In this document: positions 12,859 to 27,100 of the stretch, in pieces | Position numbering within the stretch: the stretch's first letter is position 1 | Layout: the number at the start of each line of letters is the position of its first letter | Origin: Trichoplax adhaerens | Taxonomy: Eukaryota > Placozoa > Uniplacotomia > Trichoplacea > Trichoplacidae | Direction: 5' to 3' | Assembly: GCF_000150275.1 (NCBI RefSeq) | Contig: NW_002060952.1 | Coordinates: 456,482-520,481, forward strand | Length of the DNA: 64,000 bases | Translations under genes and position numbers: made by a program | Notes under the pieces: model-generated | Told to the model about the DNA's origin: nothing | Database searches by the model: none | The model's input: only the letters and a program-made list of their open reading frames with translations

Positions 12859-15550
12859 TTGGCTGTCTATAAATAGAAATCTCCATATTGAATCGCTTGA
12901 GTTTTAGTTGGAAATTTACATGAACGGGAAAATTCCATGAGTTGAAGTTGTAACGAGATCAAGAATGTGAGATTTGAGCTTTCCTTTCCTTTAGTCTACT
13001 TTATTTGGAAGCCCATGCCAAGCGCGATATCATGCACAAGTTAACAAGACATATGAACTGTGACAATAAATCAGCTCTAGTACGAACATAACTTTAATAC
13101 CATATCCTAATGCTCGTGAACATTTGTAGCATGTGATCTTTTAATCTAGTACAGTAGATAAGGTGTAGACAAGCCGTAAATAGTATTGCACGATATCTAG
13201 GATTCCCCTCGTCCTATAGCGCGTACACTACAAGGTAACTAGCAGTAGTTTATAGGACAGGCGATGTTACGACAGAAGTAACAATTAACTCAGTGAGCGC
13301 GTCCATATTGTCCTGTGCTAGATTCTGCATTTTGAAGGAAGTAGTCCATTTGCTATTATCTTTCGAAAATCTGCTATGATTTAAAATTGAAGGATTTGAA
13401 TCTACTCCCTATAATTTATGCTATAATACGACGCTGCATTGTAATGCCTTTCGGAATTAGGGATTCAACTCGACCTGAATTCAATCAAATCGCGATCCAT
13501 GTAACCTCAACATACTGACTTGATATGTAATGTATTCCTGATTTCCTGTATTGAAGGTTGAACACGAGAAATTTTATTGTTCTATTTGTATTTACACATA
13601 TTGATTGACGAATAGGGTTCACTTTGACAAGGAAATCGGTCAAATGCAATGTAAATACGCGTATGTTTAATTTTCAGATATGAATCCTAATAACTACAGT
13701 ATTAATTAATTAATTAATAAAATATTTTCAATACAACATTGACAAATACTGTATTGTCTCTCCATTTAGGGGGGACTTTATCTTGCAATTGTATGTTCAG
13801 TTTGCATGTCGACTGACCAAAAAAAGATAAAATTCATGCACAGCTGCACGATTAACAACTAAACATTTTATCGATAACAAAAACACATCAACAAAACTAC
13901 ACAACGGTGACTGCAGAGATAGCACAAATTAAGATGGCAAATCTATTCATTTTCTCTATAAATTATTACTAGACGCGTTCCGCTAGTTGTACACCCATTG
14001 TAGTGGTGGATATTGTTGTTGATATTTTTATCAAAATAAAGTTATACTGTATACAGTAATCATGAAAAACAAAAAAATCTATTTTTGATCCGAATTGGGG
14101 TTGTTAGACTGTAATAAGCATCCAAAGCCATGCATGTCCTTCATGTGGCCTAGACCCAATTAATAAAAAAAAGGTATTGTTTTGTACAGTGTAGCCTAAC
14201 TACAGTAGTGTGCTTGTGTGTGGGTGAAGGCGGACTGTATCAAAATGGACGTAAGAATCCCAGCACGCCTTCAATCAATATTGAAGGGAAAAGCTCCGAG
14301 TTTCCTTTCTTATCGTCAATATTCACTATAGCTCGTATCACGAGATTTTCACGTGGAAAGCATCGGAGTGCAATTAATTCATCCATGCAATATTTCTATT
14401 TGATAAAAAGTACAATATTGTGTGCAGAATGTTCATCCAAATTAGATCTAATCAAAATTTCACAATTATGTGAAATCTGTAGGTGTTCCGAATGACCGTG
14501 ACTCTTGCTATAAAATACTGATCATAATCTACTGTACGATACTATAATTTACATGATGGCTTTGGGTAAGAATATTGTAGTGTTCAGTGTCCATTGCACA
14601 ATAATATAGCGCAGCTTGCAAATGTTTTTGGTATAACTGTACTGAACAATGCACGTCTCACAAAGGTAACGTACATAATACAGGCTAACATAAATAAATA
14701 GATCAATATTTTAGTTTGATTATACAGCGCAATTTCGCCCATTTTACGCTGATCGATGATGACCATCTATCGATAAATGGCTGACAAGTGCAGAAATTAG
14801 TCAACGTTTTCACTATACTGTACTGTAAATATTATTGACTGTTGGTAATGACACAGTGTATCCCATGGCTTCGGTCTGCTTCACTTTGACTGTACCGTTT
14901 GATCTTGAGTAGATCACACAATAATCTTAATAAAGATGAAGATTTTTTCGTATAGCTAATAAAACCTAGAAAAATTGACCATTATTGTCCGGTGTATGAC
15001 AGTGATGTATAGTATACTGTATTAGTATGCTGATTGATTGATTGATTGTAGTACCTATTGGATAATTAATGCCATCGGGGCTAATAATTATTATTTACTG
15101 TACAGTGTATAGTACTGTATATTAATTATCTTTCTACTATATTATATATATATACAGTACTTTGCTGTGTCAAAGGACAACAGTTGAATTTATAGCATCA
15201 TTTATTTGTTCATCGAATACGAAAAGATGTTCAAAATCGGCAGACATAAATTAATGATGGAATAAAATAATTTGGTTTAGAACTGTACGTGTATAGTTTC
15301 TATGGACTGGATAAAGCAATCGTAGATTAGAGAAAGAAGTATTGATTCCATCGATTCCTACAATATCATCGAGTTTAGCTTGTACTGTATCTCGGAGTCT
15401 TGATTCCTAACTTGGTAATGTTGTCGAATATTATTCATCTCTATTGGCCCCATAACGAGATTGAGAAGTGAAACATTAGTCAGATAACACTACTCGATGA
15501 TACTGTAAACTACTGTACAATAATAACAGTCTCAAATGTTAGCGATCAAT

Positions 15551-15610
15551 GATTGACGAATGGCGACGAATGACGATGAATGACGATGAATGACGATGAA
15601 TAGTGATTGA
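15551..15610. repeat. Short tandem repeat, unit GACGATGAAT
   Basis: About five 10-bp units, the first degenerate (GACGAATGGC) and the last three identical. No coding frame is attached. Confidence 0.8.
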
Positions 15611-17099
15611 CTGCAGATAAACCCGGCGGGAGCTAATTTGCATGATTACAATATACAATACAAATGAGAAAACAAGTCAAACCAGTTTGTAGGACCAGTG
15701 TAGAGTTGTTATTTGATATACTTTCTTTTATGTAATATAAATATCTAGATTCAGTATTTAACCACCAGTTTCCCTTCTACATCGAGCATTGCATCTTGCT
15801 CTTGAAACTTTATTGCGGCTATCTGCTATTTTTGAGGAAGTTGGCATTGATTCTTAGGACCGATTACCATTTGCAAGATGTTATTCTGGTTGTTGTGGCA
15901 GCATCATTTTAATGAGGTAATTTATTGGCTAGCGTATGTTTCTGTAAATTTTACTTAGTCAATTGATTGGTCAGCTCATTCTTAAATGTTTCAATGCAAA
16001 ATTCTACTAGCCGATTTGGCTATACTCTTGACCAGATACTTGTAAAATAGTACTAGTGAATTGCCTAGCCTGCTGTATTTTACTCAATGTAGTTACGCTT
16101 CATATCTGACAAAAATTTGCAGCTTATGATAATGGAAGAGAATTGATTGAGTAGTAGCTAAAGATTGATCACTGCCTAAGAGTTTGATGTTCTATAGACG
16201 TTAGCCTTGATTGCCTTCTTAGATACGAGCCCATTTGTTCCCCGAGTCGGACCTTTAATGCTATTGGAGCATTTCTTCATTTTATCCATGATTCATTTTA
16301 GTGCCTCAATTTATACATTATTTCAAGGCTGGCTGTACGCTTACTAGTTACTACACAGTAGAATAGTTTAGTCCAATATAAAATGATTTCATCCGTTTCG
16401 TAAAATGTATACTTTATTATTTAATGATACCTATATCAATACAAATATCCAGTGACTTTAAGTCAATTAAATACCGTATGATACAACATGATTCGCTTAT
16501 TCTTCGTGTTGATTAGATCCTAACTCAGTAAATAGTTTCAGCTTTGCAAATAATCCCCAGTGCCGATATAATGTAAACTTTGACCACACACATAACATGA
16601 ATTTGCATTAAAAAAAAACCTATGATAGCTTTTCTGTCAACTCTGCTAGTACAGTGCGCATTTCCATTTCTTACTGCAGTAATTAGCAGCAGTGAGAAGA
16701 AAAATTAAAAATTTTTTGGTGAGCATTTTTTCTCCCATCCTGTAAGCTCTTACCAGACACAAATGTCTATATGGAGGTCATGCATGATTATACCCGTCTA
16801 CGGTTGATATGCTTATCCATTATTATCGACTTTTAAGTCAAAGTTTTTCGATTGCATTTAAAAGTCTCCTACTTTAAACAGAGAAGGCTGTATCGAGATT
16901 TTAAACTGATGAAATTCACAGAGATCGAATGATCACCGGCTTTCTTTACCGTGATGACGTATTGTGAAAATTTTTTTTTGAAACTCCATTGTTGGAAGAA
17001 ATCGTAGGGTTGTTTACGTCTGCGCAGTGTACCGTCTCGGAATTTCGCTATTGTCTTTTGCCAGACCATGAAATCGCAAGTCCCAACCAGTTTAAACTG

Positions 17100-17450
17100 A
17101 TCTACAGTACTATACATTGTACAATACGCTTAGCGTACAGTACTGTCCACTCCAGTCCAGTAGTAAAAGTGCACAGTTTGTACTGTAATGATTTCGTACA
17201 ATGTACTGTACAGTATTGTACTGGAATCTGACCGCGTGCTGGGCAAAGTCCAATTTCCTGTATTGTACTGTACTGTGAGTGTACTGGCATTTATTCTTGA
17301 AATCAATACAATACGCTACAGTATCACACTTTTGGTAAGACAGCGTAGGTAACCTCTGCCCAGTACGGATTGACAACATGGAGGATGCTACCGGTAGAAC
17401 GCCGGCTGGAAATTTCTACTCGCTATCCTACTGTACTGTACTGTATGAAA
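17100..17450. repeat. GTAC/ACTGT block 5' of the first SLC38A9 copy
   Basis: Repeated words such as TACAGTACTGT, ACAATGTACTGTACAGTATTGTACTG and TACTGTACTGTACTGTATG occur about 0.9 kb upstream of the first recognised SLC38A9 exon. Overlapping open frames on both strands follow the repeat and are not convincing genes. Confidence 0.7.
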
Positions 17451-18335
17451 TGGATCCTTATTAAACTTAAACTTAATACTAAAACCAATTTGCTTTTTAT
17501 TCAAGTAAAAATATGATGCAATATTTCAACAGTGCAGTAAATTCACGAGTCCGTTCTCTATGGCCACCAAACTAGTTTCTGAATGAATGAAACTTTGCTT
17601 GATAGTTTCCAATTTGTGCAACAATGATCTCTTAATGTTTATAGTACAGTATAGAATTATGAGTGAATTAATTAATTTATGGACGGCATAGGAGCGTAAA
17701 ACCGGCTCAAAGTGCACAGTCTGCAGTTTTCAATCATGACATCATTCCCTAAATTATTTCCTACAAAAAGGAAAATTCCTTGGAGACCACTTACTGAGTG
17801 GCGATCATAAGCATGAACGCGTGTCGATTGAGAAAAGGCTTTGATCAATCAACTACGGAATGCGAAAGGACATTGAAATAGTGACTTTAACCTATTGACT
17901 CGATAAATCAAGTCCATTACTCAACTACCTACAGTAGTACTGTACTATAGCTTGCTCAAATTGAATGACATCTTTCCATCATGATGTCCATTGTTCAATG
18001 GTAATTTCAAAATTAAGTGAAGTTCCCATACTACTGTGCATACGTAGATCGTAGATCACTTAACCTCAATGAACGTGCCTTCGATCATAAATATGCTACT
18101 TACGTCCAAACGTTGGATTGATTGTCAATGACAATGTACCACTTGGACATACACAATTGTTAAGATTTAGTAATAGGTAAACAGAGACACTTTACCTATC
18201 CTAGCATTTTAGTGGCCTTATTACCCTAATAATAATTATATAGTGATGATTAATCTACAGTAGCAGTGCTTGTACGCGTATACTGTACTTCCTTCTTGGA
18301 GTACGCTTATCTTTACGCTTCTGTTATTATTACAG

Positions 18336-21173
18336 CGCGAATTGGCCAATTATGTTCACTATCCGACCAATATCTTTGAATTACGTTCTTCTGGAAAGCC
18401 GAAGCAAAGTAGCATCGTCACGATGTAAGCAGCAATATTCAATGTATATTGTAGCTACCGGTTCATACCGGATAGCCTACTAGATTAAATTGAAAATAAA
18501 ATGAAATTTATTTTCTACAGATTTTCAATATGGAATACGATGATGGGCACTTCGTTATTGGCTATGCCTTGGGCCTTAGGCCAAGTAAGTTGTATTTTGG
18601 ATGATAAGTTATTGTGTCGTTAGTCCTGTACTTAGATACACCAGTAGGGTGATTACTGGCTAAAATAATTGACTACTACTCTCAGTAAATTGTCGATGTA
18701 CTTTATGTAATAAGTAATAAAATTTATTTAAGAAGTAATTGATAAAGAGCTTGATGTATGCCTTTCTATCGTAATAACAACTTAAACCTGCTTTAATAAT
18801 AATCTTTCTAGGCCGGATTATTGCTTGGACTTGGTATCATTTTGATTATGGGTGGAATTTGCCTTTATACGTGTTATTTACTGGTGAAAAGTGAATCTCA
18901 CTATAGTACGTTCCAAGTTAAAAAGTCTCATAGAGATGACAAAGTAGCATATAAGGCTGAACTGAATTTAAAATAATCTAAATTTGATCCGACATATATC
19001 ATCATGTTCGAAAGATGGTGACATAATGCGATAGCCACTCTTTTGCTTTTATCGAAACACGTAATCCGATATTTATACATTTTTGAATCTTTTCAGAGCA
19101 ATTAACATCTAAAAAGAAGCTATTTGAAATTGTCAAAGACCCCGAAGCTGGTACAATTCGCAAAAAGCCAAGAAGTAAGTTAAGCGAATGGAAATACGTT
19201 TGTTTATTCATTTGAAGTATATTAATCTAGCGGATTATATTCGTACGTACCTTGTCACTAAGGATTGAATAAATAAAATATTTAAAAGTATATTAACAGA
19301 GATCGTATGTTATGTATTAGTAATAGAATATACAGATATAGCCAACAAATTTTTGGGCCGCTGGGGAAAATATTCAAGCCTCTTCTTCAGTATTTTAACC
19401 ATGTTTGGATCATTAATCGTATATTGGATCCTAATGTCCAGCTTTCTTTACAATATCGTCTTATATATAATCGGTACGAAGTCAAATCGATAATAAATAT
19501 TTCTTTTATATGTATAGACTTCTTTATAGATGATGTTATTATGCATATCTAGGTTTACAATACAACGATGGTGGTGTTACAACAAATTCTACTTCAAGCA
19601 AATATGATGTCATTTGTCCGTCTGCTAGCAATGCTACTACTTCCGAGCTAAACTTCTTGCAAACCGCCAATATGTCTGGATTTAATGTTGACTTATTTCT
19701 ACAATTGTGGGATAAGCAAAAGACCGTACCATTATTTCTTTTAGTCGTCATGTTTCCGATTTTAAATCTCAAGTCTCCAACGTTCTTCACAAAATTTAAT
19801 TCACTCGGTTTGTCTCGAATAATAATAATGACTCTTTAATATTTTTTCTATCTGTACAAAGTTTTTAACTGTATTCGTCCAATTATGTAGGAGCTATTTC
19901 AGTCTGCTATCTCATCTTCTTCGTGGTATTTAAATCTGTCCGGCTAGGGATAAACTTTGATTTAAGCGGATCGCATGGAATTAAACGTAAGCAGCTTACT
20001 CGTATTTCATGAAGCCTTAAAGGGTTCGATAAGAAAGGTGCTATTAGGCACCTATAACTTTTCACTAACAAATGTAATTTATTCTTCGTCTTCCCTACTT
20101 TCTTTAGTGGTCAATTGGAATTTTCCAGCATTGAGTGGTATCTTGGCAATGGGCTTCTTCATTCATAATTGTATCTTGGCAATTGTTAGAAATCAGGAAA
20201 ATCCTAAAAATAATGTAAGTATATTCAACTAATTGGAGTTTATTATTGATTCAATCTTATTAGATTAAATTATCCAATTTGCTTCAATCATTTAATCATT
20301 ATTCTCCTTACAGGGTCGTGATTTATCAATTGCGTATTTATTTGTCTTTGTTACGTATACGACGATATCGGTATGCTTTTACCTATCATTCCCTATGCAT
20401 CGATCATGCATTCAACCTGTAAGTTTGTATCATGTGTATAGTTAGATCTGATTCCTACTTTCAAACTGTTATTTTTTGTTTTAATATTAATACATTAATT
20501 ATGTGCTAGATCCTTTTGGATAACTTTCCGGTATCCGATATTATGGCATTTTTTGCTCGAATTGGTCTCTTTTTTCAACTGGTTACTGTTTATCCGTTAT
20601 TGAACTACATTGTTCGTATACAAATTTTACTTATAGTCTTCAAGAAAGCTTGGCCTAGGTAAGCTTCATTCAATTTTTATAATCGGTGTTCATTCATGTA
20701 ATGTACTATCATATTGAGATCTCCTTATTCTGCTTTGGTCTAATTCGGAAATTAAATTTTTTTCCATCATTTAGCATTCGGCATGTTTTGCTATTGAACA
20801 TCGGCTTTGTAACGTTTTGCGTCTTATTCGCTGTGTTTTATCCTCATATCGGAACGATTATAAGGTATTATTTTTCTTTCTTTAATGCATTGTAATTGTT
20901 GATATATATCATATAAAAGCATTTCATATTTGTCCGACTTTACTAGAAGCTAGAAAATCATGACTCAATATTCATCTCATAATGTATTTACTCTGCTTTA
21001 TTAGATTCGCAGGAGCATTTTGTGGCTTGGCATACATCTTCACATTTCCACCCGTCATTTACCTTGTCTATTGCAAACGAATAGGAACTTTAACGACAGC
21101 CAAAATTATAATCCATGGTTTTATTGTATTGATAGGCGTAACAAATGTTATTGGCCAATTTCTGATTTTGTAA
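18336..21173 (+). CDS. SLC38A9: SLC38A9-like lysosomal amino-acid transporter, copy A (5' exon not found)
   Basis: Multi-pass APC-fold transporter. In mammals SLC38A9 is the lysosomal arginine transporter and sensor acting through Rag-Ragulator on mTORC1. Exons: 18336-18424, 18521-18584, 18812-18905, 19097-19174, 19300-19473, 19553-19807, 19891-19986, 20108-20214, 20314-20418, 20510-20658, 20775-20864, 21005-21173 (stop). They give 489 aa in frame; human is 561. Landmarks: TM1 IFSIWNTMMGTSLLAMPWALGQ, holding the WNTMMGTS substrate-site motif; FLGRWGKYSSLFFSI; a luminal loop with VICPSA and three N-glycosylation sequons (NST, NAT, NMS); KSPTFFTKF; GFFIHNCILAIVRN; FYPHIGTIIR; C-terminus INDEPENDENTLY matching the family pattern NxIxQFLIL. 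The first exon has no in-frame ATG, and reading back through its acceptor reaches a stop, so an upstream exon must exist. Copy B, 10.6 kb downstream, is its tandem paralog. Confidence 0.93.
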
Positions 21174-24100
21174 AATGATATCGTTCGAATAGACTACTGT
21201 ATTACCCTATTAACGATGGTATCTCGTTTAAAAGATAAAAGACATGTATAAAAACGAAGACTGAACTAGTTATTATCATAATTTATTGGTATTGTCAACT
21301 TATTTCTGTAAAATTATTTTCCAGCTGGTTTAGGAGTAATCCTTAAAATTACTACTTTCATTGCTCTTCTATAGCGTAGTTCAATATTACTTAAGATGAA
21401 AGGTGGTCACTAGATAGCACCACGATACACATTTTTAATAATGTCTATTATAATAAATACAAATTAAATTTATTCTATAAAAATTAATTAAGACTAAATG
21501 ATTTTTACTTCCATAAAATTTTATATCCATAATTATATAATTGGGATATTTTGAAATGGTATAATCGATGTATATGGTTCGAATGCTTATATGTCCGATA
21601 TTATAATCAAACGTTTTTATCACTATTATTCGTATATGACTCATCTTATTGTTTATCACCGTATTATATCAGATTGCAAGATAATATAGATGTCGATCTG
21701 AGTTAAATCTATCTCATGTTAATGGATTATTTGTAAATTATTACATTATTGTTTTATAAAATATTGACGTTGAGCTGATTCCTTGTAAAGAGGCACGGTC
21801 CTACGTTTTGGCTCAAAATAAACGTATCGCGCAAATACATGTGACTAAATGTGAATTGAAGAGTTAGCTTCTAGCGATCATTGAATTGTGATATTTGCTA
21901 TGGTAGCAAATTAGTCCTTTAATTAACATGCATGATACATGCATAATTTGTGATGCTACATACTTATAGTGTTGCAAATAAGATTTGGCTCGAATAGAGT
22001 TCAAAATTTTTAGTATTTCTTAACATTTTGACATTACATATGACTCTTAATTATCGTCTAATACAAAGAGGTGTATAGTAATCTTTATCATCAAAATTTC
22101 GATTGCATAATAAGTAAAACTTGTTTTTTCATGTATGCTAACATTATTTTGCAAACCTTAGTATTTCTATCTTCATGCAATTAAATTCAGATCTCATCTG
22201 ATATTTGTTTGATATTTATATTAGCATATCCAGTAATTTAATGTTCTTTCACTTTATCTACCGGATAATTGGCTCAATTTATGATATTATTCATTAACTG
22301 ATTGATATTTCTATCATCGATCCTGGCTGCCCTTGACTTTAATCTTGTTTTTTCTTTGTCAATAGCTTTATAATCAATAGCTCGGCAAATAAATACGTGT
22401 TTATGTCATTGGAATATTAATGACTATTAAAATGAACTAGCAGAAAGCTGCAATATGCATACATATCAAATTAAATAAAAAACAATCTTTCAGTCAATTG
22501 AATATTCAGCTTGTCATCGATTCTGCCGTAATGAGTAAATATGAAACAAACAGCCAGTTTCTTTGTTCTGCTCCATGGCAATTTCTCCTGTATTTCTATT
22601 CAATTACAAATGTAGATATACTGTAAATAATTTTATTAAGTTGATATTGAACTACTTAGATTGATAATATATTATTCTTTCATGCAAGCGAGATACCTAT
22701 AGTTATGTATTTCATCAAGTAGGCCCCTCCATACTGTGGGCTAGAACTTGTCTGACAATACAGTAGGCGTATGTCAATCAAAAGGTTATAATCTGCACTG
22801 ATTGCTAATTATTTCAACAACAAGAACAATATCATATGTGTTCTCATGATAGATGTCAATTACGCCATCATCAGTTGAAAATTAAGTCTTGTCTCGGAGT
22901 CCAGCAGCTTTAGGCTACCTAGATATATTTCTTACTGCTACTCTCTAACAGTTGTAATCATGTGATAATTCCGTTAGATGATGTATTCCAATTAATAAAG
23001 CTTAAAGTACAGTAATTGAATTTATGAATTGTTGATGCAAGAGCTTATAAAAATTAGCTACCTCTGGCTTCCAGCGAATACAATTGCCACCTTGACCTTT
23101 ATTATGTTATTGTTAAGACGTTAAAGCCAATAATAATACCAATAAGAATGACTATTATATCGTAATCTGGCAATAGAATTAAAATTGAAATTTTTATTCT
23201 ACAGTTTGGATTTTTTGCTTTGCTATTTACTAACTATTCTAAAAGAAGTTGAAGGGAAACTGTAAAAATGCTTGACGACTTGCATTTAATGATGGTATAA
23301 TTATTTTTTCAGTTCAATTTGGATACCTTGCTCGAATTTGACACTGTTGTTATTGAGACTGTTACTACCTAAGACTAAACATTCAATTTTTTTCACCCAA
23401 TATTTGCTCATTAATTGGTTGAGTTATAATCATCCATGAAGGAAGTTCTGATACTGTAGCTCAGCTGTGTAACATTTATTTACCGAATGATTGAATAAAG
23501 TTATCTTTGACAATAGAGACCTTAATAAGTAATGATAAATCAACAGAAGAGCTGAATAAAGCGAACTGTTTTTGATACCTCGGGCAATTGATAGAATGGA
23601 ATAATTGTATTCAAGCAGGAGATTGTGCCTTTTGGCCTTATGATTAAAGTGATTAATGAAAGATAGATAAAATGTAGGAAGGGCAAGAGATTAAAAAAAA
23701 AATAATGCGCTTCTTAATCATATTAAGTCAATTGCATAAATCCAATGAATACTAGAAGCTCGTAATGTATATAATTCGATCTCTTGCCAAAACAAGCTAT
23801 CATATTTTGCGACTTTTCTACTTATACCATAGACGATATACCTTGTAAAGAAACGATTTGCAACGATAATGAAATAATGGCAATTTCCTTTTCTATTAAA
23901 TTCATTTTTTTTTATAATACTCAATTAGATCAGTTTGCCTCTTGTTCAGCGCGATGTTATTGTACTGTATTTTAATAGTTGCTAAGCCACATCTAGCTTT
24001 TCATAATTTTTTGTTATGTTATCTATAATTATTATCATTTATCTCGCCAAATGATTTTTAGTATCTATTATTTTTTCTCTAATATTAAATTCAAATTAAC

Positions 24101-27100
24101 AGTTAAAACGTACTTGTATTATTATTTTACGGACTGCCTACAAGATTTGTTTTGATGTATTTTGTTATAATTGTTCACCTTTGTTGATTTTAGTTCTAGG
24201 CTATTGAAATAGGGAGTCAATAAAAAATCAGGCATACGTTACATAATGGTCTAGCGATTAGCTGGAAATCAGTTTGTAAAGAAAGGTACAAACAACATCA
24301 TAGAAAATGATCACTGAATCAATATTATCGAGAGCGTGATTCAGGTTCTTTACACTCTATGACTAACTAAACAGTTTGATAACTAAACCCAATTATCTCG
24401 ATATTAGATGTAGTGCAGTAAGTTCTCAGCTCTCTTGAACAATATACACGAACGAAGTGAATAGACAAATTAAGTAAATTTCTATTACCTTTTCTGCTTA
24501 ATGGGAGAAAGAAAAATTGACTCGCTAACGCTAGTTATTAATAATACGCGTGTTGCTTTTCAACGCCAAGTTATTTTAGCTCTTTTCTCGTTTTTGCTGT
24601 ATGGACCTTCTTAGAAGTAAAATTAGATATTGTAAAGCCCAATTTTATCACTGTACCGAAGACATTAATGCCAATATTTTGCAACTAATTTTCTCGTCAC
24701 TTTGACCTAAGGTAATTGTTTTTCTGTTTGCTTAATGTCCATCTGTAAACATTTAATGTAAAGTTTTCTCCCTTCATTCGAATAAATCAATCAATGGCAT
24801 TGTCGTAATCATTAAAATTTGAACAAAAGCTTTTGGGCCCTATCGTATTAAAAGGAAGCATAATGAAATACGATGGCCAAGATTGGATTACGGTAATTTA
24901 GCACAATTAGATATTCTCTTGACTTCCACCATATGCTACATGTCTACAGGCCCATTAATAGGTAATGGCTTGTGAAAACGGCAAAATTTTTTTCATCTCA
25001 TAAGATTTAGTGGACTTGATGTTCTTTATTCCTATTTTAAAAATTTTTTTTATCTCTTTCCCTTTTTTGTCCTACTAATTAGCATTAGATACTGTTCACA
25101 CTGAGACTGTACGATAATTGATGGATTATTTATTTAATCAGCACCGTATAAAGTGTTATGCATAACATATACGGCATATTATACAGTAATCTACAGAATA
25201 ATAATTAAAATTATAATTACATTAAGCATCGCTCAAGTTTTCCTATATACTGTACAATAGCCCTTCCAGCAGTTGAATGCGGGGCTATAGCCCGATCCAC
25301 GTTTGTACAGAAATCATTTTTTAACAACTTTTAACTGTCATAGCTAAGCGAGCTGCTCAGCCATCACTTATGGCATCGCATGACAGCTGCGTGTATTTGA
25401 TTTATACTCCTGAGTTCACTTGGACAGTTTTTATTCCCTTTCATATTCACGCTACCAGAGGCCAACTAATGTTATTTCTATTTTAAGATGGCGGAGATAT
25501 GCAACGATAGTGTCACAAAACGGCTAATGGTCTGTTATATTGTATATGCTGTCTTGATAGAATACGTACACTGTCAATACTGCTGAGATTATTATTGCAG
25601 CTTCGATTATAGTACAACTAGCTACTAAAAGACAAGAAGTGACTGTCTCACAATTAATAACTCAAATTGTTGATTGCAATATGTGGAGTAAATGCGCTGT
25701 AAGTATCAATATCGCTGTTTGAAATATTGCATTCAATGGCGCAGTGATTGATGATCCAATATGGCACAACACTATTGTAAGAAATTACTGGAACTTTGCG
25801 TTGGATTATTAAATTATTTACAGTCCGTAATGAATTTACTATCGATATTGAGTTTGTTTGATATGGATTTCAGGAATCAGTGGATCTCAGTATCCAAAAG
25901 TACACAATCATTTATCGTAACTGTCTATATAAACGTATTGCACAGCACAGTATTTACTTATAATTAAATTGCCAAGACTAAAACGTACGTAACATAATTA
26001 GTGGGAAAATTTAAAGCTCTAAGGCGTTACTTAGTATAGTCTCATTGATTGAGTACCTTATGCAAATTATAATTTTTGATCAGCTCAAGCAAAGGCCATA
26101 TTGCTATAATGTGTCATAATCAACAGTGTAAGACTTTATATTTTAGGTAGGGAATGAACAGTGCACAAGACAATTTTTGATTTGAAGAGGTATAGCTGCT
26201 GCAATCGTGCACATATACGTATAAATGTAGGGATCTTGTAATGAATCATCGTTCATGGCAATTTTTTAAACTCTCCCTGGTTATAATAAACGCTTATTTA
26301 GGTAACCAATCCTAGGATAGATCATGATCAGAGATCAGGATTGGACTATTCAGTATTATTTATAATATGCGTATTGTATAATTCATGATGAATGATATTA
26401 TCATTATCGGAGCATACCAGCTTGAATCCGTTTCATGGTAAAGAAAAAAAATGTTATGTTGGCAAATGGACAGTCTACTCGTACGTATACAGTAAAAAAT
26501 AAATAAATAATCCTATGATGAGCAAGGGCCAAGTTCAGTTGGTTAGATTGAGATAAGATCGTACAGTATAATGTAATCATTCATAAAGCATCAAAATAAT
26601 TTATGATCAGGTAACACATGGTCGCATAAGTAAATAAATAGGGAAATGAATAGTAAATGGATTGTTCCGAAGAACACAAAATGTCCAATTAGATGGCGAA
26701 AATAAAGTGGTTTAGTATTTACAGACTAGCAAGATATGCTATAAGTTATAGCTTAGTAGAATAGGAGGGAATAGCTTTCAAGAACGAATTTCCAGTTTGA
26801 CAATATTGGCCAATGTGCAATGATGAACTACAAAGAGGTCGACTGGGCAGCTGATAGTTCATGTTGTGTTTTGTAGTTAGTTTAATACAGAAAAAAATAA
26901 AATAAAGCAGATTGGACTGTATGGCTATTCGGCTATTCCATTCCATGGAGTTCGCTTTTACTAGGTGGCAACTGAATACTTGAGCAAGCCAGTTCCAATA
27001 CTAGCGTAGGACATGGCAATGATTCTCGTGCTACTCAAAGTGAACTATTGTTCTCTGTAATCAATCATTCAAATGAACATAATTATCAATAATAGAAGCA

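Larger units (their letters stand above)
8767..18335. other. Gene-poor intergenic DNA
   Basis: About 9.5 kb of AT-rich DNA between SPT6 and the first SLC38A9 copy. I found no exon series with splice signals. It holds scattered GTAC words, ATTA runs near 13705-13725, a short GACGATGAAT tandem at 15551-15610, and a denser GTAC patch at 17100-17450. The missing 5' exon(s) of the first SLC38A9 copy should lie near its right end. Confidence 0.6.

Noticed and set aside
14208-14495. 95-codon plus-strand frame
   Set aside because: No recognised family, no splice context, and length within chance for the region.
21570-21590. GGTTCGAATGC resembling a tRNA B box
   Set aside because: No A box or cloverleaf pairing upstream at the right spacing.
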